Counted from the stretch's first letter, positions 11,610 to 24,441 are shown. The stretch: 64,000 nucleotides of DNA from Ophiosphaerella korrae (GCA_028456385.1 JALNQF010000010.1:1-64000); one strand, 5' to 3'. Made by a program: numbers and translations. Notes: generated from the letters alone by a model not told the origin.

Positions 11610-14386
11610 ATGGATATCCATCGCTCCCGTTTCGTGCCATATCCGTCGTCTGCAATCAATGCCCTTGCGTTCTCACACACCGAGCCTGAGCATGGCAACC
11701 ATGACCCTGAATCGCTGAGACTCGCGATCGGACGCGCAAACGGAAACATCGAGATATGGAACCCTAAGAGTGGTGCTGGGCTACAAGAGAAGGTCTTTTA
11801 TGGCGGCAAAGACCGAAGCGTGGAGGGTCTGGCGTGGACGCAGGAGCCAGACCGCAAGGACGCGAACAACAAGTTGGTGTCAGGACGACTACGGCTGTTC
11901 AGCATTGGATATTCTAGCAGCGTCACTGAATGGGATCTCGCGACAGGACTTCCAGCGCGAAACTCCAATGGCAACCATAGCGAAGTATGGTGTTTTGCTG
12001 TCCAGCCTCGACAAAAGAAAACTGCAGCTGGAGGTTTAAATGAAGGTCATACGGTGCATCAAAAAGTTGTCGCAGGCTGCGCCGACGGCACCATTGTTCT
12101 CCTGTCTACCGAAAACAATGACCTTACTTTCGACCGATTCGTTACTCGCGCGACAAACAAGAAAGCTCGTGCTTTAAGCATCACATACAAGGACAGCGAC
12201 ATTGTTCTCGCCGGCTTTGCCGACAGCACAATCCGTGTATTTGACACGCGGAACGGGAATGTTTTGAGGAACATCTCGTTGGGCAGTGGGCCCCGTGGGG
12301 GACCGAAGGAGATTCTGGTTTGGAAAGTCAAATGCCTTGCGAATGGGGACTTTGTTTCTGGTGACTCAACTGGCGAGATTAGAATCTACAACGGCAAAAA
12401 TTACAGTCAGGTGCAGAGAATCGCAGGGCATGAAGCGGACATCCTGGATTTGGCTGCGTCGCGAGATGGTACTGGTATTTTCAGTGCAGGCATGGACCGA
12501 CGTACATGCTTTTACACTAGCAAAAAGTCTGCAGCAAAAATCGAGGGACACAGGGGAAAGTGGCGGAAGGTTTCGCATCAGAGGTACCACCAACATGACG
12601 TAAAAGCTCTGGCAACCTATGAAGGCAATAAGTTGAATGTCATCGCCTCCGGAGGTAATAGCATGCCCTTTCATTGGCATCAACGTAATAATAATTTCAT
12701 CCAGGTATCGATACTCAACCCATCCTCGTTCCTCTGCGAGAATTTGGACAAGAGCTGAGTCGCGGCCTTCCCTCACTACCTCCTACACCGCCCCTAGTCA
12801 GTGCCCCCGATGCACGTCTGCTAGTCAGCTGGTGGAATACGGAATTACGCATATGGCGTGTCAAGCCCCAAGATAGTGGTTCAGAGAAGCCCAAGGTAGT
12901 AGCACGCTTGGCTTTGCAAGGAGACGAGAATATTACTTCAACTTCAATCTCTCAAGATGGGGGTTTGCTTGCCGTCTCTACTACCAGCACGGTCAGGCTG
13001 TTTCAATTACTCCATGGTCAGCCCGGGGGTGGTGCAAGCCTTCGAATAAGAAAGTTGGATATGCCTATGATAGCTGGGACGAGAGTTCTAAGATTATCAC
13101 CGAACGGGAAATGGCTCTCTGCAATCAGCGCTACTAATGAGATCCAGCTCGTCAGGATAATCAAGACGGATGGCACAAGCGATTTACCTCGCGCATTGGC
13201 CAAGGTACAGCACCTACATCGCCTAGATCGCGACAATATGCAGTCAACCCAGCTTCGCGGGCTGTCGAGTTCATACGAGCGCACTGTAGTGCATGCCGAA
13301 TTCTCGACGGATGGAAACGCCTTCGCTGTAGTGGATCTAGCCGGGTATGCCGACACTTGGGTTGTAAAAGGTCACGAGGACTCTACCGCACCGGAAGTGG
13401 ACATTGATGATTCAAGCCCAGTTGCTATGGAGGATGATGAGTCTGATGATGAAGAGGCGGAAGAGCGGCAGCGCGTTATATTCCTCGGCCAACACTGGAT
13501 ACAAAACCCTTCCGGACATCTCCTTCCTCGACTCGATTCCACGCCAGCCTTGCTCTCGTTTCAACCAACCACAGATGATTCTAGCCGACTGCTACCAAAT
13601 GGAAATCCAGCCGTACATCCTACGCGACACAATCCTCACCTACACTCGCATGAGTTACCGATGACAGATTATCGACTATTTGTAGTATCCGCCGAGCATC
13701 AACTGTATCTCTTCCATATTATGACTGGGCGTTTGAGTGAGTGGTCAAGGAGAAACCCGCCAACAAGCTATCCGCTTGAGTACCGACAACTTGATCTGGC
13801 GGCTAAGGGCTGTGTATGGGACGTGAAAGGAGCAGAGCAACGGATATGGCTATATGGAGAAAAGTGGCTGTTCATGTTCGACCTCACCAAGGACTTCTCA
13901 ATATCTAGAACAGACCCCGGGGCGATATTGAAGAAACGCAAATGGAACAGTCAGAAGAACAATAGCGGCGCGGGTGGTCCAGTTTCGCAGATCGAGACGC
14001 CTGTGACGAAGATACGAAAGTTCGATGGCGGCATGGATAAGTCTGGCAAGGGACAATGGATGGGTGTCATCGTCAATGGCCGAGACAACGGTGGCAATGA
14101 AGACGAGGCCGAAGAAAACAGCCAGCACCTAGCTGCCTTACGGAGGGGTGATGCGCATGAGGACGAGCAGGCGAACGGTAACACGGCGAATGGAGAGAAA
14201 AATGAGGAGGCCGTGGAGCAGCAGAAACATAAAGAACCATGGTGGCACACGTTCAAGTACCGCCCGATACTGGGCATAGTTCCTATGGGTGGGGATACTG
14301 ACCAAACTTTAGAAGTCGTCCTTGTAGAACGGCCGTCGTGGGATCTTGATCTTCCTCCACGGTTTGTTGGCGCGCACGAGCAGTGA
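11610..14386 (+). CDS. UTP4: U3 snoRNP WD40 protein UTP4 (cirhin homologue)
   Basis: A component of the t-UTP/UTPA subcomplex of the small-subunit processome in the nucleolus, needed for early pre-rRNA transcription and 18S processing. Exon 1 is 11610-12654 and exon 2 is 12705-14386, joined by a 50 bp GTAATA..CCAG intron across Gly codons, giving 908 residues. The N-terminus (MDIHRSRFVPYPSSAINALAF) and repeats such as LRLAIGRANGNIEIWNP, GYSSSVTEWDLATG and FVSGDSTGEIRIYN are the hallmark start of UTP4. The junction restores GGIDTQPILVPLREFG, a conserved segment. A second propeller follows, with an acidic insertion at about residue 580 and a charged, low-complexity C-terminal loop. The length is close to that of filamentous-fungal homologues and longer than yeast Utp4. 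Confidence 0.88.
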
Positions 14387-14682
14387 GATTTCGGGTAGTT
14401 TACATTTTGTAGAAGTCGTCAACTAGAGATCTAATTGATCATGTTGCATGGGTATCAACTCTTCAGTTGTCTACCCCCCTCAACCCCCACGTCCCAGCAC
14501 GCAAACCATTGTCCACGTAGCACCGGAACTTGTTGTATGGATATTAATTAGCTGACAGTACCTAGTCTGGACTTGTGCCTCGGTAGTATCGGAGATAAGA
14601 CGTCGAACAACCACGCTCCACCGGGTCGCCGCATTTCCTCCGGCATCGTTACAGCTTTTGTTTTACTTTCTACCTAACGGCT

Positions 14683-16952
14683 ATGGATCCTTCGCGAGCT
14701 CCTGCGAGCCCTCCGAGTGAGGGCGGAGACCCCCCACCCGTTGCATATGACCCAAATGACCCGTTCTGGCGAGATACGACTGACGATGATGATGACGACA
14801 TGGATTATCAACCCGCCGAGGGCGGCAGCGGGGACGACGAAGATGAGGAAGAAGACCTGAGTTTTCACGGTCGGTCAATATCCTTCCTCTCACAAGCACA
14901 TGTATCGCTGATTCCTCGCAGATGCAGCAGAACGACTGAGCAACCTTGGCGGGGTCGAGATAGCACTCGAGTACGTCGAGGGCGACGAAGACGATGACGA
15001 AAACAGCAATGAGGACGAAGATGAAGACGACAACCCACCAACAGGCGCCCGTACCCGCGCCGTCTACATCACCCCCGACCAAATCATGCGGCTCCTCGGA
15101 CATGCGGGTCTCGGCCGCATATTTGCCTCGGACTTGACGTCGCGGGGTGGCACGCTACAAAGGGTGTTTGTAGACAACGAAGACGATAGCGATGACGACG
15201 ACGACGATGATGATGACAACCCTGGCACGGGTTACGATCCCGTCGGGCCAGGCCGGTCATCGCGAAGCCGCGGCCCACGGGGCAGAGCGGCGTTTGAAAA
15301 GGTGCCGAGCGAGCAGGGCAGGGAGTTGATGAATGGCGGGGCATTTGGGTCGAGCCAGCGGGCGGAGGACACGATGAAGCGGAAAAAGCGGCTGGCGTAC
15401 GACATTATGCAGCGGTCGTTGGGGCGAGGGGGTGAGGGACGGCAGCGGCTTGCAACGCGGCTGCTGAAGCAAGATATGATTCCGGAGTCGGTGGCGGATA
15501 CCATTATTCATTATAATGCGCGGTGTTATTCGGGGCAGTTTTCAGACGATGGGAACTTTTTCTTCTCGTGTGCGCAGGATTTTCGGGTTAGGATGTATGA
15601 TACGTCGAATCCGTATGAGTGGAAGTATTACAAGGTGAGTGGGGATGGGATGGGGAGACTTCAGATGTGGGCAGCTTGCTGACGCTGCGTTAGTCGGTTG
15701 TGTATCCCTATGGACAGTGGACTATCACGGACGCATCGTTGAGTCCTGACAACCGGTTTCTAGCATACAGCTCTATCCGGAGTGTCGTATGTCTCGCATC
15801 CACCGATCCAGACAGCGACGCCGAGCCTAATCTGCTTGACTTTGCTAGCATTGGGCCCCAGCCACCGCGAGGCTTCCATAGCTACTTTGGAGTATGCATC
15901 TCCCGCATTGGACTCAAGACAAACGGCTGACATACGTAGATCTGGTCCATCCGCTTCTCTGGCGATGGGCGAGAAATCGTCGCAGGAACAGGCGACAACT
16001 CCGTCTACGTCTACGACATCGAGCGCCGCCAATCCATCCTGCGGATCCCGGGCCACCAAGACGACGTCAACGCCGTTTGCTTCGGCGACGCGCAGTCCCC
16101 GCATATCCTCTACTCAGGCTCTGACGACACAACGCTGAAAGTCTGGGACCGCCGCAGCATGGGCGACGGCCGCGCGGCCGGCGTCTTCCTGGGCCACACC
16201 GAGGGCTTGACCTTCGTCGACAGCAAGGGCGACGGCCGCTATGTCCTCAGCAACGCAAAAGACCAGACGGCGAAGCTCTGGGACCTGCGCAAGATGATCT
16301 CCACAGACAAGGCCGACCGCATCGACCCCCAACGCTACACCTCGCGCTTCGAGTACCGCTCGCACGCCTACGACGACCGCTTATTTCGCCCGCACCCGCA
16401 CGACTGCTCGCTTGTCACCTTCCGCGGCCACAAGGTGCTCAAGACGCTGATCCGCTGCCACTTTTCGCCGCCCGGCAGTTCCGACTCGAGGTACGTGTAT
16501 TCCGGCAGTTATGACGGCGCCGTCTACGTGTGGAATCTCGACGCCACGCTCGCGGGCCGCATCGACGTGTTGCACGCGACGCGCAACTCGCGGCCAAGGG
16601 ACCCGGAGCTTTTGGCGGAGATGCATGACTTCATGGGCCGCGGGGGGTCCAATTGGATGACGTGTGTGCGGGACGCGAGTTGGCATCCGTATGTTCCTGT
16701 TATTGCTGGTATGTTTGTGTGCTGTTCTATTTGGGCCTGTGAGTTGTGCTGACTTTTGTAGCGACGTCGTGGAATGGGTGGGGCACGTCGCAGGGCACGT
16801 GTACAGTGCATACGTGGAATGACGGGGTGGGTGAGGACGAGGGGCAGGATGGGGTGGGGAGGAGAGTCAATCCGCAGCTGCAGCATGATGCCCGGCTGTA
16901 CAGGAGTGGAGGAGGGGGGTGGAGGAGGCATCCGATGCTATTTGAAGATTGA
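14683..16952 (+). CDS. WD40 protein, DCAF11/LEC14B-like
   Basis: A probable substrate receptor for a CUL4-DDB1 ubiquitin ligase, by analogy with DCAF11 and plant LEC14B. Five exons (14683-14869, 14922-15634, 15694-15891, 15940-16708, 16762-16952) keep one frame over GT..AG introns of 48-59 bp and give 685 residues. The first 170 residues are very acidic (runs of D and E). The segment after them has QIMRLLGHAGLGRI and MIPESVADTI. The WD repeats carry YSGQFSDDGNFFFSCAQD, HILYSGSDDTTLKVWDRR, GRYVLSNAKDQTAKLWDLR and YVYSGSYDGAVYVWNLD. The DWD-like WDxR dipeptides (VWDRR, LWDLR) are those expected for DDB1 binding. A Gly/Arg-rich tail ends the protein. Confidence 0.85.
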
Positions 16953-17285
16953 TCCTGCAATATTCCGCGAGTTGGGGCGTATTCTGGCGATATTTCTGGG
17001 CGCATTGGGGCGGTTCCAGCGATCAAGAAGGTTACCAAAATAAGGTATATTTTCTGTCCGTGGTTTCACGACATGGAGATAGGGGGCTTCTTGTGTTTGC
17101 GCACGGCATGCTATTGGATATTATCAAACTCCCGCTGACCCTATGTCCATATTGTACAGCATCCTTCTTTTTTTTTTTTTTTCCCTCCCCCCCTGCCTAC
17201 ACGTTCGAGATGCACAACAAATGGTGTGAAGGATGAATGAAAACGCGCGCCGACGCAAAAAGGGGGTATAGAGCAATATCGCGCA

Positions 17286-17665
17286 CTATGAGCCGCCGAC
17301 GAGGATGTTGTTTACGGGGATGTGCACGAGCTTGACGATGTAGCCGATGACGCCTGGGCAGGTTAATTGGGGGGGGGGGGGGGTTGGAAGGGTGATTGCG
17401 TCGTACTGACCCATGATCAGGAAACCGATGCCGACTGCTTGCGAGATGCGGATGAATTCCTTCTTGTCTGGCTCTGTGTGGGGGGTTAGCGCGAGGGCAC
17501 GGAGATGGAGAGAGAGGACGGCGTACTGGTGCAGCGGTTCATGAAGAGGGTGCCCTCCTTAAGGAACTCGGCGGGCATACTGTGGGCGCATTAGCTATCT
17601 GCAGGCACACGCTGCCGACTTTGACTGCAGGCGACATACTCGGCAAACTCCTTGACGTTCTCCAT
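17286..17665 (-). CDS. SSS1: Sec61 gamma subunit (SSS1)
   Basis: The small tail-anchored subunit of the Sec61 protein-conducting channel in the ER membrane. The gene is split into four tiny exons (17665-17640, 17579-17527, 17473-17411, 17353-17286), which is why no long open frame marks it. All junctions are GT..AG and the joined frame is 69 residues, the usual size. The product reads MENVKEFADMPAEFL, then NRCTKPDKKEF, then IRISQAVGIGFLIMGVIGY and a final IPVNNILVGGS. The NRCTKPD..EF motif and the C-terminal ending are diagnostic for SecE/Sec61 gamma. The second intron 5' of the last exon contains a poly-C tract. The gene is divergent from the RRM gene at 18643. Confidence 0.92.
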
Positions 17666-18642
17666 GGCGGGCGGTGTGGATGGGTGGGTGAGTGGGTGAG
17701 TGGGTGGCTGGGAAGGGTAGGGTAGAGACGGGTGGGGAGGCGTCAATGGACGATAGATGATAGATATGTCTTTTGACGTTGGCTGTCGGTCGTCCCCAAA
17801 AGTACGGAGAGCAATCTGGCCTTGAGCGGAGACGCCTACCGGGGCTAACCCCCCTTTGTCCTAGTGCCCGTCCGAGCTTCCTTCACGACGCGACGCCAGC
17901 TCTTCTTCGCATCCTCCACCCACCAACGTCACCAAACTCTAAACTTGCTTGCTGCTGTCATTCTTCAAACGATTGTCTCACACTGCAGACGAGGTAAAGA
18001 CGCACACTGACCTAGCTCGAAACAGTAACTCGCTCTTTCCGGGAGGCTGCGGTGCGCCGATTCACGGGAAAGGGGATGAGAGGCTGAGCGTGTTCACCTC
18101 TCCGTTTCCACTAGCTTGCTTTCTTCTCATTACTGGAGTCGCGCATTGTCGCATCTATTCAATTCGCTGGGACTATTGTAATACCGTATTCGCACTGCGC
18201 ACACACACTGTACTGGGAGCAAGGTCAAGATCCAAGCAGGCTATACATCACCTCCATCTTTCAGCCCATATCCTGTACCCTACCTTATACCCCTTCTACC
18301 CATCCGCATCTGCCAGTGGCGATCGGACTGTCACCTCTTGCTTCTAAGCTGTCTTTCTGGACTGTTACCACGCCCCGACAGCGGCACTGTACGTATTGCC
18401 TTACTCTATGCTGGCGTCTTCTGTTTCATCAGCGCCAAATCGGATCGGGTTGCGACTGCACTGTTCTATATGCCTCAGGCCGCCCTGTGTAATAGCTCGC
18501 TGATTTGTATAGCGCTTACAGAGCTTCATATACTCTTGCCATTAATCTGGGCCCTTCAAGTATCTACAAGCCAATCAAAAAAAAACATCCTGGAACTCAC
18601 CTCGCGCTCTTTGCAGCTCTTACTTGATCTATAATAGCAGAT
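17666..18642. promoter_or_regulatory. divergent promoter region between SSS1 and the RRM gene
   Basis: There is no coding signal. The stretch includes a short tandem GGGTGAGT-type repeat at about 17680-17712 just upstream of SSS1. It also includes a pyrimidine-rich stretch from 18240 to 18360 and presumably the 5' leader of the downstream gene. Individual factor sites cannot be assigned. Confidence 0.45.
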
Positions 18643-19985
18643 ATGGCCGACGACGACAACTTCGATATCGACATCTACGGCGATGACTCGTACCAAGACC
18701 CCAACGCACAGCAGCAGATGACTGTTGACGCTAATGATGCGAGTGCGACTACAAAGGGTGCTGACGAGGCCAGTAAGCCTGATGGTTTTGGACAGGCCAG
18801 CCAGGAGTTCTTGAGTGAGACGACAAACGGCGATGTAAAGATTGGTCGCAAAACCCAGCAGATCGCTAGCACAGGCGGCTCGACAGGCAGCCATGAGGTT
18901 CACAAACAGGCGCCACAGAAGCAGGGTACAAAGCGCAAACAAGGAGAGGATGACGATCGTCCATTGGATCCAGGTGCTGCTGCAGCATTGTCAGTCAATG
19001 ACGTCAATTGGTGGGTCAGTGAAGAAGACATTCGCGGCTGGGCCAATCAAAGCAATTGCGAAGATGAATTGGTTGAAGTGACATTCAGCGAACATAAGGT
19101 GAACGGAAAGAGTAAAGGGTAGGGAAACCCGTGCTTTTCGCCCAGAATGATACTGATGTAGCCTACAGTCAGCTCTATATCCAATTACAGACTCCGCAGG
19201 CCGCGACCGCGTTAAAGCGTCAGATCGAAAGTCTTTTCAAGGACCAAACACATGCAAAGAAAACGACTGCCATCTTCAGCCCTCCAAATCACAACCCTTT
19301 CAAGACACTGCCCAAGGACGTTCCTCAACGCGAGAAAGGGCGGAATGACCGCGGCAGTTCAGCAGGCAGCTTCAGTAGTCCTGGTAGCTTTACTAATGGT
19401 CGTGGAAACTACAACCGTGGCAACTTTAACAACAGAGGCGGTAACATGGCCTACCAGAACAATCGCAACTTCACCAGCCCTACGGGTGGCAATATGGGCG
19501 GTAGCATGGGCTATGCCGGCCAGGCTCCTATGAGCAACTTCGGCGGCAGCGCTATGGGCGGTGGCATGAACAATTTTGGTGGAGGCTTCAATCGCGGCGG
19601 CATGATGGGCAGCAACATGCGTGGCGGTATGGGCAATCGTGGCGGCCGAGGTGGCATGGGTATGAACAACATGGGCGGCGGAATGGGAATGGGAATAAAC
19701 ATGCCCATGGGTAACAGCATGATGGGCATGGGCAATACTATGATGGGTATGGGAGGTAGCATGAGTATGATGGGAGGAATGGGTGAGTCACCTGACCCCT
19801 CCGTTTCGGCTGATTATCAAGCCATATAGGATCATCAGACTGGCTTTGAATTCTCACTTACCAATGCAGGTGGCGGCTTCAACAATCAAGCAGGCTTTAA
19901 TCCGGCCTTCTTTAGCCAACAACAACAGGGCGGCAATGATTGGGGAAACAACCCTCATGGTGCTAAGAGGCCCCGCCCAGAGTAA
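18643..19985 (+). CDS. RRM protein, CFIm68 (CPSF6/7)-like
   Basis: Likely the large subunit of cleavage factor I, acting in mRNA 3'-end processing in the nucleus. Exons are 18643-19118, 19169-19782 and 19870-19985 (GTAGGG..CTACAG and GTGAGT..TGCAG), giving 401 residues. The first 105 residues are acidic and low in complexity. The RRM follows: VNDVNWWVSEEDIRGWA, then VNGKSKGQLYIQL restored exactly by the first splice, then TAIFSPPNHNPFK. The WW-EEDI and NGKSKG elements match CPSF6/7-type RRMs. From about residue 240 the protein is Gly/Met/Asn-rich, with RGG-like pieces (RGGRGG). It ends in KRPRPE, a possible nuclear signal. The family call rests on motif recall. Another RRM protein class is possible. 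Confidence 0.75.
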
Positions 19986-21051
19986 GAGAGATTGGGGGGG
20001 GGGGGTTGTGCGGCCGATGGTATGTCGCTGATCGCCATGAACTCGGCATACCAACTGCAGATGACAACAGCCACGACGTAAATGCCATCGATTGAACTCT
20101 TCAAACCCGCACAACTCATGCGGGATTCCGGGTCCTTAGATGCATCAAAAGAGTATCGACTAACAGCCTTGAAGATCCGTCATTTTCTCCTCTCGACCGG
20201 CCGCCGGCGATTCCAGGGGTCTGATTTCGATGATCGGGTTCGCTTTTTCCTTTCCACTTGGGAGTCAATCTGCATTCCGCTGGAAGTCTGACTCCGTTAT
20301 TACTCGGCGTTTCTGGTGCAGGGCATTGTCTAGGGAATCAAACTTTTTTCACTCTTGTTTTCCGCTCTGTGTCTCCCTCTTTGTTTGATATTGCTTATTG
20401 GCATAGCTAGCACCCTTTTCGGAGTCTCTGCAGTATATTGTTCGATGTATGGTTTGTATTATTAGCTTAGACGCATCTTGGACGGCGTGCCGCGGCGCCA
20501 ATTGTATTCCGGAGAGCAACTTTGAGGACGATTCTAATGTCGAGGCTAAGATTTTAATAGTAGTGCGTTATTTCCGGACTATGCGTCTCGAGGTACTTGG
20601 TGGAAAAATGAGGGAAGCCCGGCTAATCTATATATGCGCCTGTCGGGGACCTGCATATGAACGCCAACCCTAGTGCAATTTGGGTATCGACTAACCAGCA
20701 TCACCAAACCCGGAACAGTCAATTATCGACACCGTGACCTTCTAGAAGCCTACCCGGCTGGATGCTCCGCACTCGAACCGGGTAGGAAGCGGTCGCTTCA
20801 ATTTAAGCTCATCAACGACGGAGCTTAGTTGTCGCACTAGTGCAGATTAGGCACGATCTGGGGTTTCGCTTCATCTAGATGTAATTCAGGATATGCTAAA
20901 GGTGAGCACGTTTGGTAAGGGGGGCTGTATGGGTGTCTACGACAGGATGGTGCTATTTGAGCGTCGGTGATCGATTGGAGAGTATATTTACTCCCGGTCC
21001 TGCAGTAAAGCCTCATGCAACCTCAGTCTATCGAATAACTCAGCTTGAGAT
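19986..21051. other. intergenic, promoter of the GH5 gene
   Basis: Contains the 3' flank of the RRM gene (a poly-G run near 19996) and the upstream region of the cellulase. A TATA-like ATATTTA lies near 20983, about 70 bases before the start. A CTGGGG at 20858-20863 fits the loose SYGGRG consensus of the carbon-catabolite repressor CreA. One copy is weak evidence. Confidence 0.4.
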
Positions 21052-22905
21052 ATGGGTCGTTACGCCAATGCTGTAGTGCTCGTTGGAGCGATTTTCCAGG
21101 GCACTTATGCGCAAGGTATGTTGCTTGAAAATGGAATTAAGGCCAAACGAATTCTAACCATATCGATTGTAGGAAATAGCACGGGGAATAGTACAGGGGT
21201 GACGTGCCCTTCGACGGCCTCCTTCACTCCAATCTCCGCCGGAAAGTTCTTCGACGCCATCAATCCCGGCTGGAACCTTGGTAACACTCTTGACGCCGTG
21301 GAGACAGAAGGAAGCTGGAACAACCCGCCCGTTGTCGCCAGCACTTTCGACGATGCCAAAAAGGCGGGCTACAAGGGCGTTCGTCTGCCCGTGACGTGGG
21401 CCTATCACTTTACGTCGCAGTCGCCCACCTGGACCGTCGACGCAAAGTGGCTGCAAAGAGTCGAGGACGTAGTCGACATGATTCTCGCAAGGGACTTCTA
21501 CGCTATTATAAACGCGCACCACGACAGCTGGACCTGGGCGGATTTGACCAAGGCCGAAACAAACGTCACGGCGCTGGAAGAGCGAATGTACAAGCTGTGG
21601 TATCAGATCGGAACGAAACTTGCTTGCAAAGGCAGTCGGCTAGCGATGGAGCCTGTCAACGAGATTCCGGGAACTACGCCGGAACATGGCGCGATTGTTA
21701 ATCGGCTGAATGATATCTTTCTGCAGGCGATTAATGATGCTGGTGGCTTCAATTCGCAACGTGTGGTTACGCTTGTTGGCGCGGGTGAGGATGGGGTCAA
21801 GACAAGTCAGTGGTTTAAGCGTCCGAGTACTAAGTTTAAGAATCCCTGGGGTATTCAGTACCATTACTACTCGCCTTGTAAGTCTATTCCTTCTGCTTTC
21901 TAAAGTGATTTGCTTACATAGATGAAAGACGACTACATCTTCAACGCCTGGGGTAAAAGCACCTGGGGATCCGACGCCGACAAAGCAACCCTCGACGCCG
22001 ACTTCGCCGCTGTCCGCGGCAACTTCACAGACATCCCCTTAATTATCGGCGAATGGGCCGCCTCGCCCGTCGCCACCGAAACCGCAGCGCGCTGGCGCTA
22101 CTTCGATCACTTTGTCCGTACAGCTGCTAAATACAACACGTCCACCATCCTCTGGGACAACGGCAACGACTTCCTCAACCGCTCCGCCCACGCCTGGCGC
22201 GATCCAGTGGCCCAAGCCATCTACCAAAACGCTGTCAAAGGCATCCCTAACGCGCTGCCCGAAAGCACCACAGATGGAAGCGTGACATCGCAACAAAGCT
22301 CCGCGTACATCTACCACAAGAAAGGCACCAACATCTCCGCCGTCACCCTCCCCTTCAAATTCAACGGCAACAAGCTCGCAGGAAATATCATGCTAGGCGC
22401 CAAATCGCTCAACTCTCCGCGCGACTACGCCGTCGCCGGCGAATCCATCACCTTCACACCCTCCTTCCTAGCCACCGTCTTCACCCCCTCCGCCCCGACA
22501 GGTCCCCTTGCAACCCTCTCCCTCCCCTTCTCCCGCGGCGCCCCTCTCTCCATCACCTTCCTCCACTACGCCGTTCCCACCCTCGCCACCACCTCCACAA
22601 AGCTGCCGTCCGTCTCCGCCGACTTGCTGCTCCCGCTGACCTGGGCGGGCCAGGCGCGCCCCGCCACCGTTAAAGCGGTTAAATCCGACGGCAAGTTTTT
22701 GGTCGACGATTGGACGCAGTATTTACCTACTATTCAGCAGGGGCGGATGACGTATAGTAGTCAGTGGGATTGGACGGCTGAGGGTGTCGTGTTGAAGGCT
22801 GCGGCTGTGGAGGCGGTGCGTGCCGCTGGGTTGAGTACCGTTTTTACGGTGGAGTTTTGGCCGCGTGAGATTGGGAATAGTGTGGATTTTCGGATTGAGG
22901 TTTAG
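21052..22905 (+). CDS. GH5 endoglucanase with C-terminal X2-like module
   Basis: A secreted beta-1,4-glucanase for plant cell-wall breakdown. Exons are 21052-21115, 21173-21877 and 21929-22905, giving 581 residues. The last acceptor is the AAAG at 21928, which restores SPYDYIFNAWG in frame. The signal peptide ends near residue 21 (GTYAQG). The GH5 fold shows INPGWNLGNTLDA, GVRLPVTW and NAHHDSW. The acid/base Glu lies in MEPVNEIPG (Glu185) and the nucleophile Glu in LIIGEWAAS (Glu298). Both catalytic residues are present. From about residue 380 an X2-like beta-sandwich follows (LPFKFNGNKLAG, SPRDYAVAGESITF), then a further C-terminal beta-rich part. Several NxT/S sites suggest glycosylation. 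Confidence 0.88.
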
Positions 22906-23429
22906 GGAGGGGGAGATTCTTGTGTGTATTGATGTTTGGATGAAGGTGGGTGATTAAATCATGTTTTTACTTGAGGAGATGAGTTTAGTGACGTTTCGCG
23001 AGGGAGAGAGAGAGAGGGAGAGAGAGAGAGGGAGAGAGAGAGAGGGAGAGAGAGAGAGTGTGTGTGTGTGTGTGTGTGTGTGAACTTGAGTCTTGGGAAA
23101 GGCGTGCTACTAGTTCTCAGGGGCTAGGTTTTTGCATTGTTGTGTAAGATTAGGCTTTGCACACCACGCTTGAACAAGGAAGCCCCGGTTTTTACAATTT
23201 AGCTGTTCAAAGAACTACAGGATATTTCACGACACCACAATTTTTTTTCGCCTCGGGTGAATCCCGCTGGACTTGGTCCAGTGGTCTTCCTCATTCAGCC
23301 ATGTGAAATCACACCCAACACTGTCCAGCTAAACAATCACGGCGCACAACATACGCACAAAATCTGTCCCCATATCTTACCTTGCGCCTATTTTTCAATT
23401 CCTACACCACACTCTGGCTACCATCCACA
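22906..23429. other. intergenic with microsatellite
   Basis: Holds the 3' flank of the cellulase gene, the GA/GT microsatellite at 23001-23082 and the promoter of the coiled-coil gene. Nothing else is recognised. Confidence 0.6.
23001..23082. repeat. compound GA/GT microsatellite
   Basis: Four blocks of the form GGGAGAGAGAGAGA run directly into about 12 GT dinucleotides. This is a compound simple repeat of 82 bases, about 100 bases after the cellulase stop codon. Confidence 0.95.
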
Positions 23430-24441
23430 ATGACGCGTTTATCAACCTTCTTCCGGAACAATGTGCCTGCCCCAGGACCCATTCCGCACACATCTCACCA
23501 CACCCAACCCGGAACTATATTAGTACCCGCGAGTGTAAAACACGGCACAGATATCTACCATGTCGGGTCTCACTTGGTATGCTACGCGCCCGCCAAACCG
23601 AACGCACCGACTCATATCGTGATTGTGGTTATGTTCGCTGGCGGTTTGGTCTTGATATACTGGCTGAGTACGTTTGCGTGTGTGAAAAGAAAAGAAATAG
23701 GCATGGAAGAAACGATCAAGCGCATCATGGATATCGAGCGTTTGCTAGAAGATGCGGAGCATGCGTTGGACGTGCAAGATGGGCTGATGAGTGCGTTGAG
23801 TCGATTAGAGGCAGTGACACGGATGAAGTGCGAGATTCTTGAACACATGCACAAAAGCCTTGAGAAGAAAGCACAAGACTGGATTGACCGTGTGGAGGAG
23901 TTGGAAAGCAAAGCCAGGATTGATATGGAGCGATGGGGAAGTGAGAAGCAGGATTTACAAGACCTTGTCGACCATCTTAAAGCGGAATTGGACGACGAAA
24001 AATGGAACTTGGAGAACGTGCAGATAAACCGCAATACCGATAAGGCGCTGCTCCAAAGGGCGTGCGAGAATCTCCGGAGCGAGAACGAGACGCTCAAAAA
24101 GGACAACGACAATGTGCGCAAATCGTTTGACGAGTACAAAGCAGCCGCCGAGGCGCACTTTGCGAGTTTCAAAGACCTGGAGCAGCAATACAAAGACAGC
24201 GCCAGGCTCGTGGCCAACCACGAGAGGGCAAACAAGCTATCCGAGGAGCAGACAGTGGCGCCAGAAAGCCGTCACCGAAAGCATTGAAAAGAAAAAGGAT
24301 TTGGGCATTCGGTATCTCTAGGCCAAGCTTGTTGAATTCAGGAATGCTGCCAACGCCGAATTGAGGCAGGGGTTGGTTGAGGAGAGGAATGAGTTTGAGG
24401 AGCGGTTGGGAGTATGCGAGGGGGAAGCGGGAGGGCGCTGA
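23430..24441 (+). CDS. membrane-anchored coiled-coil protein, 3' end uncertain
   Basis: Not recognised. A 75-residue N-terminal part is followed by one hydrophobic helix (HIVIVVMFAGGLVLIYWLSTF). About 200 residues of heptad-rich, highly charged coiled coil then follow (LLEDAEHALDVQDGL, DLVDHLKAELDDEKW, NLRSENETLKKDN). The start at 23430 is preferred, though an upstream in-frame ATG at 23382 exists. Read straight, the frame stops at 24287. A weak GTGGCG..CTCTAG intron (24255-24321) would instead splice in phase 0 to a further 40 coil-like codons ending at 24441, giving 314 residues. A third reading is a one-base frameshift near 24252 plus an in-frame TAG at 24319-24321, because the skipped segment is itself coil-like in frame 1. 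The gene may therefore be damaged. Confidence 0.6.

Noticed and set aside
21052..24441. Secondary-metabolite or CAZyme gene cluster around the cellulase
   Set aside because: Neighbours are an RRM gene and a coiled-coil gene. No synthase, regulator or further CAZyme is present.
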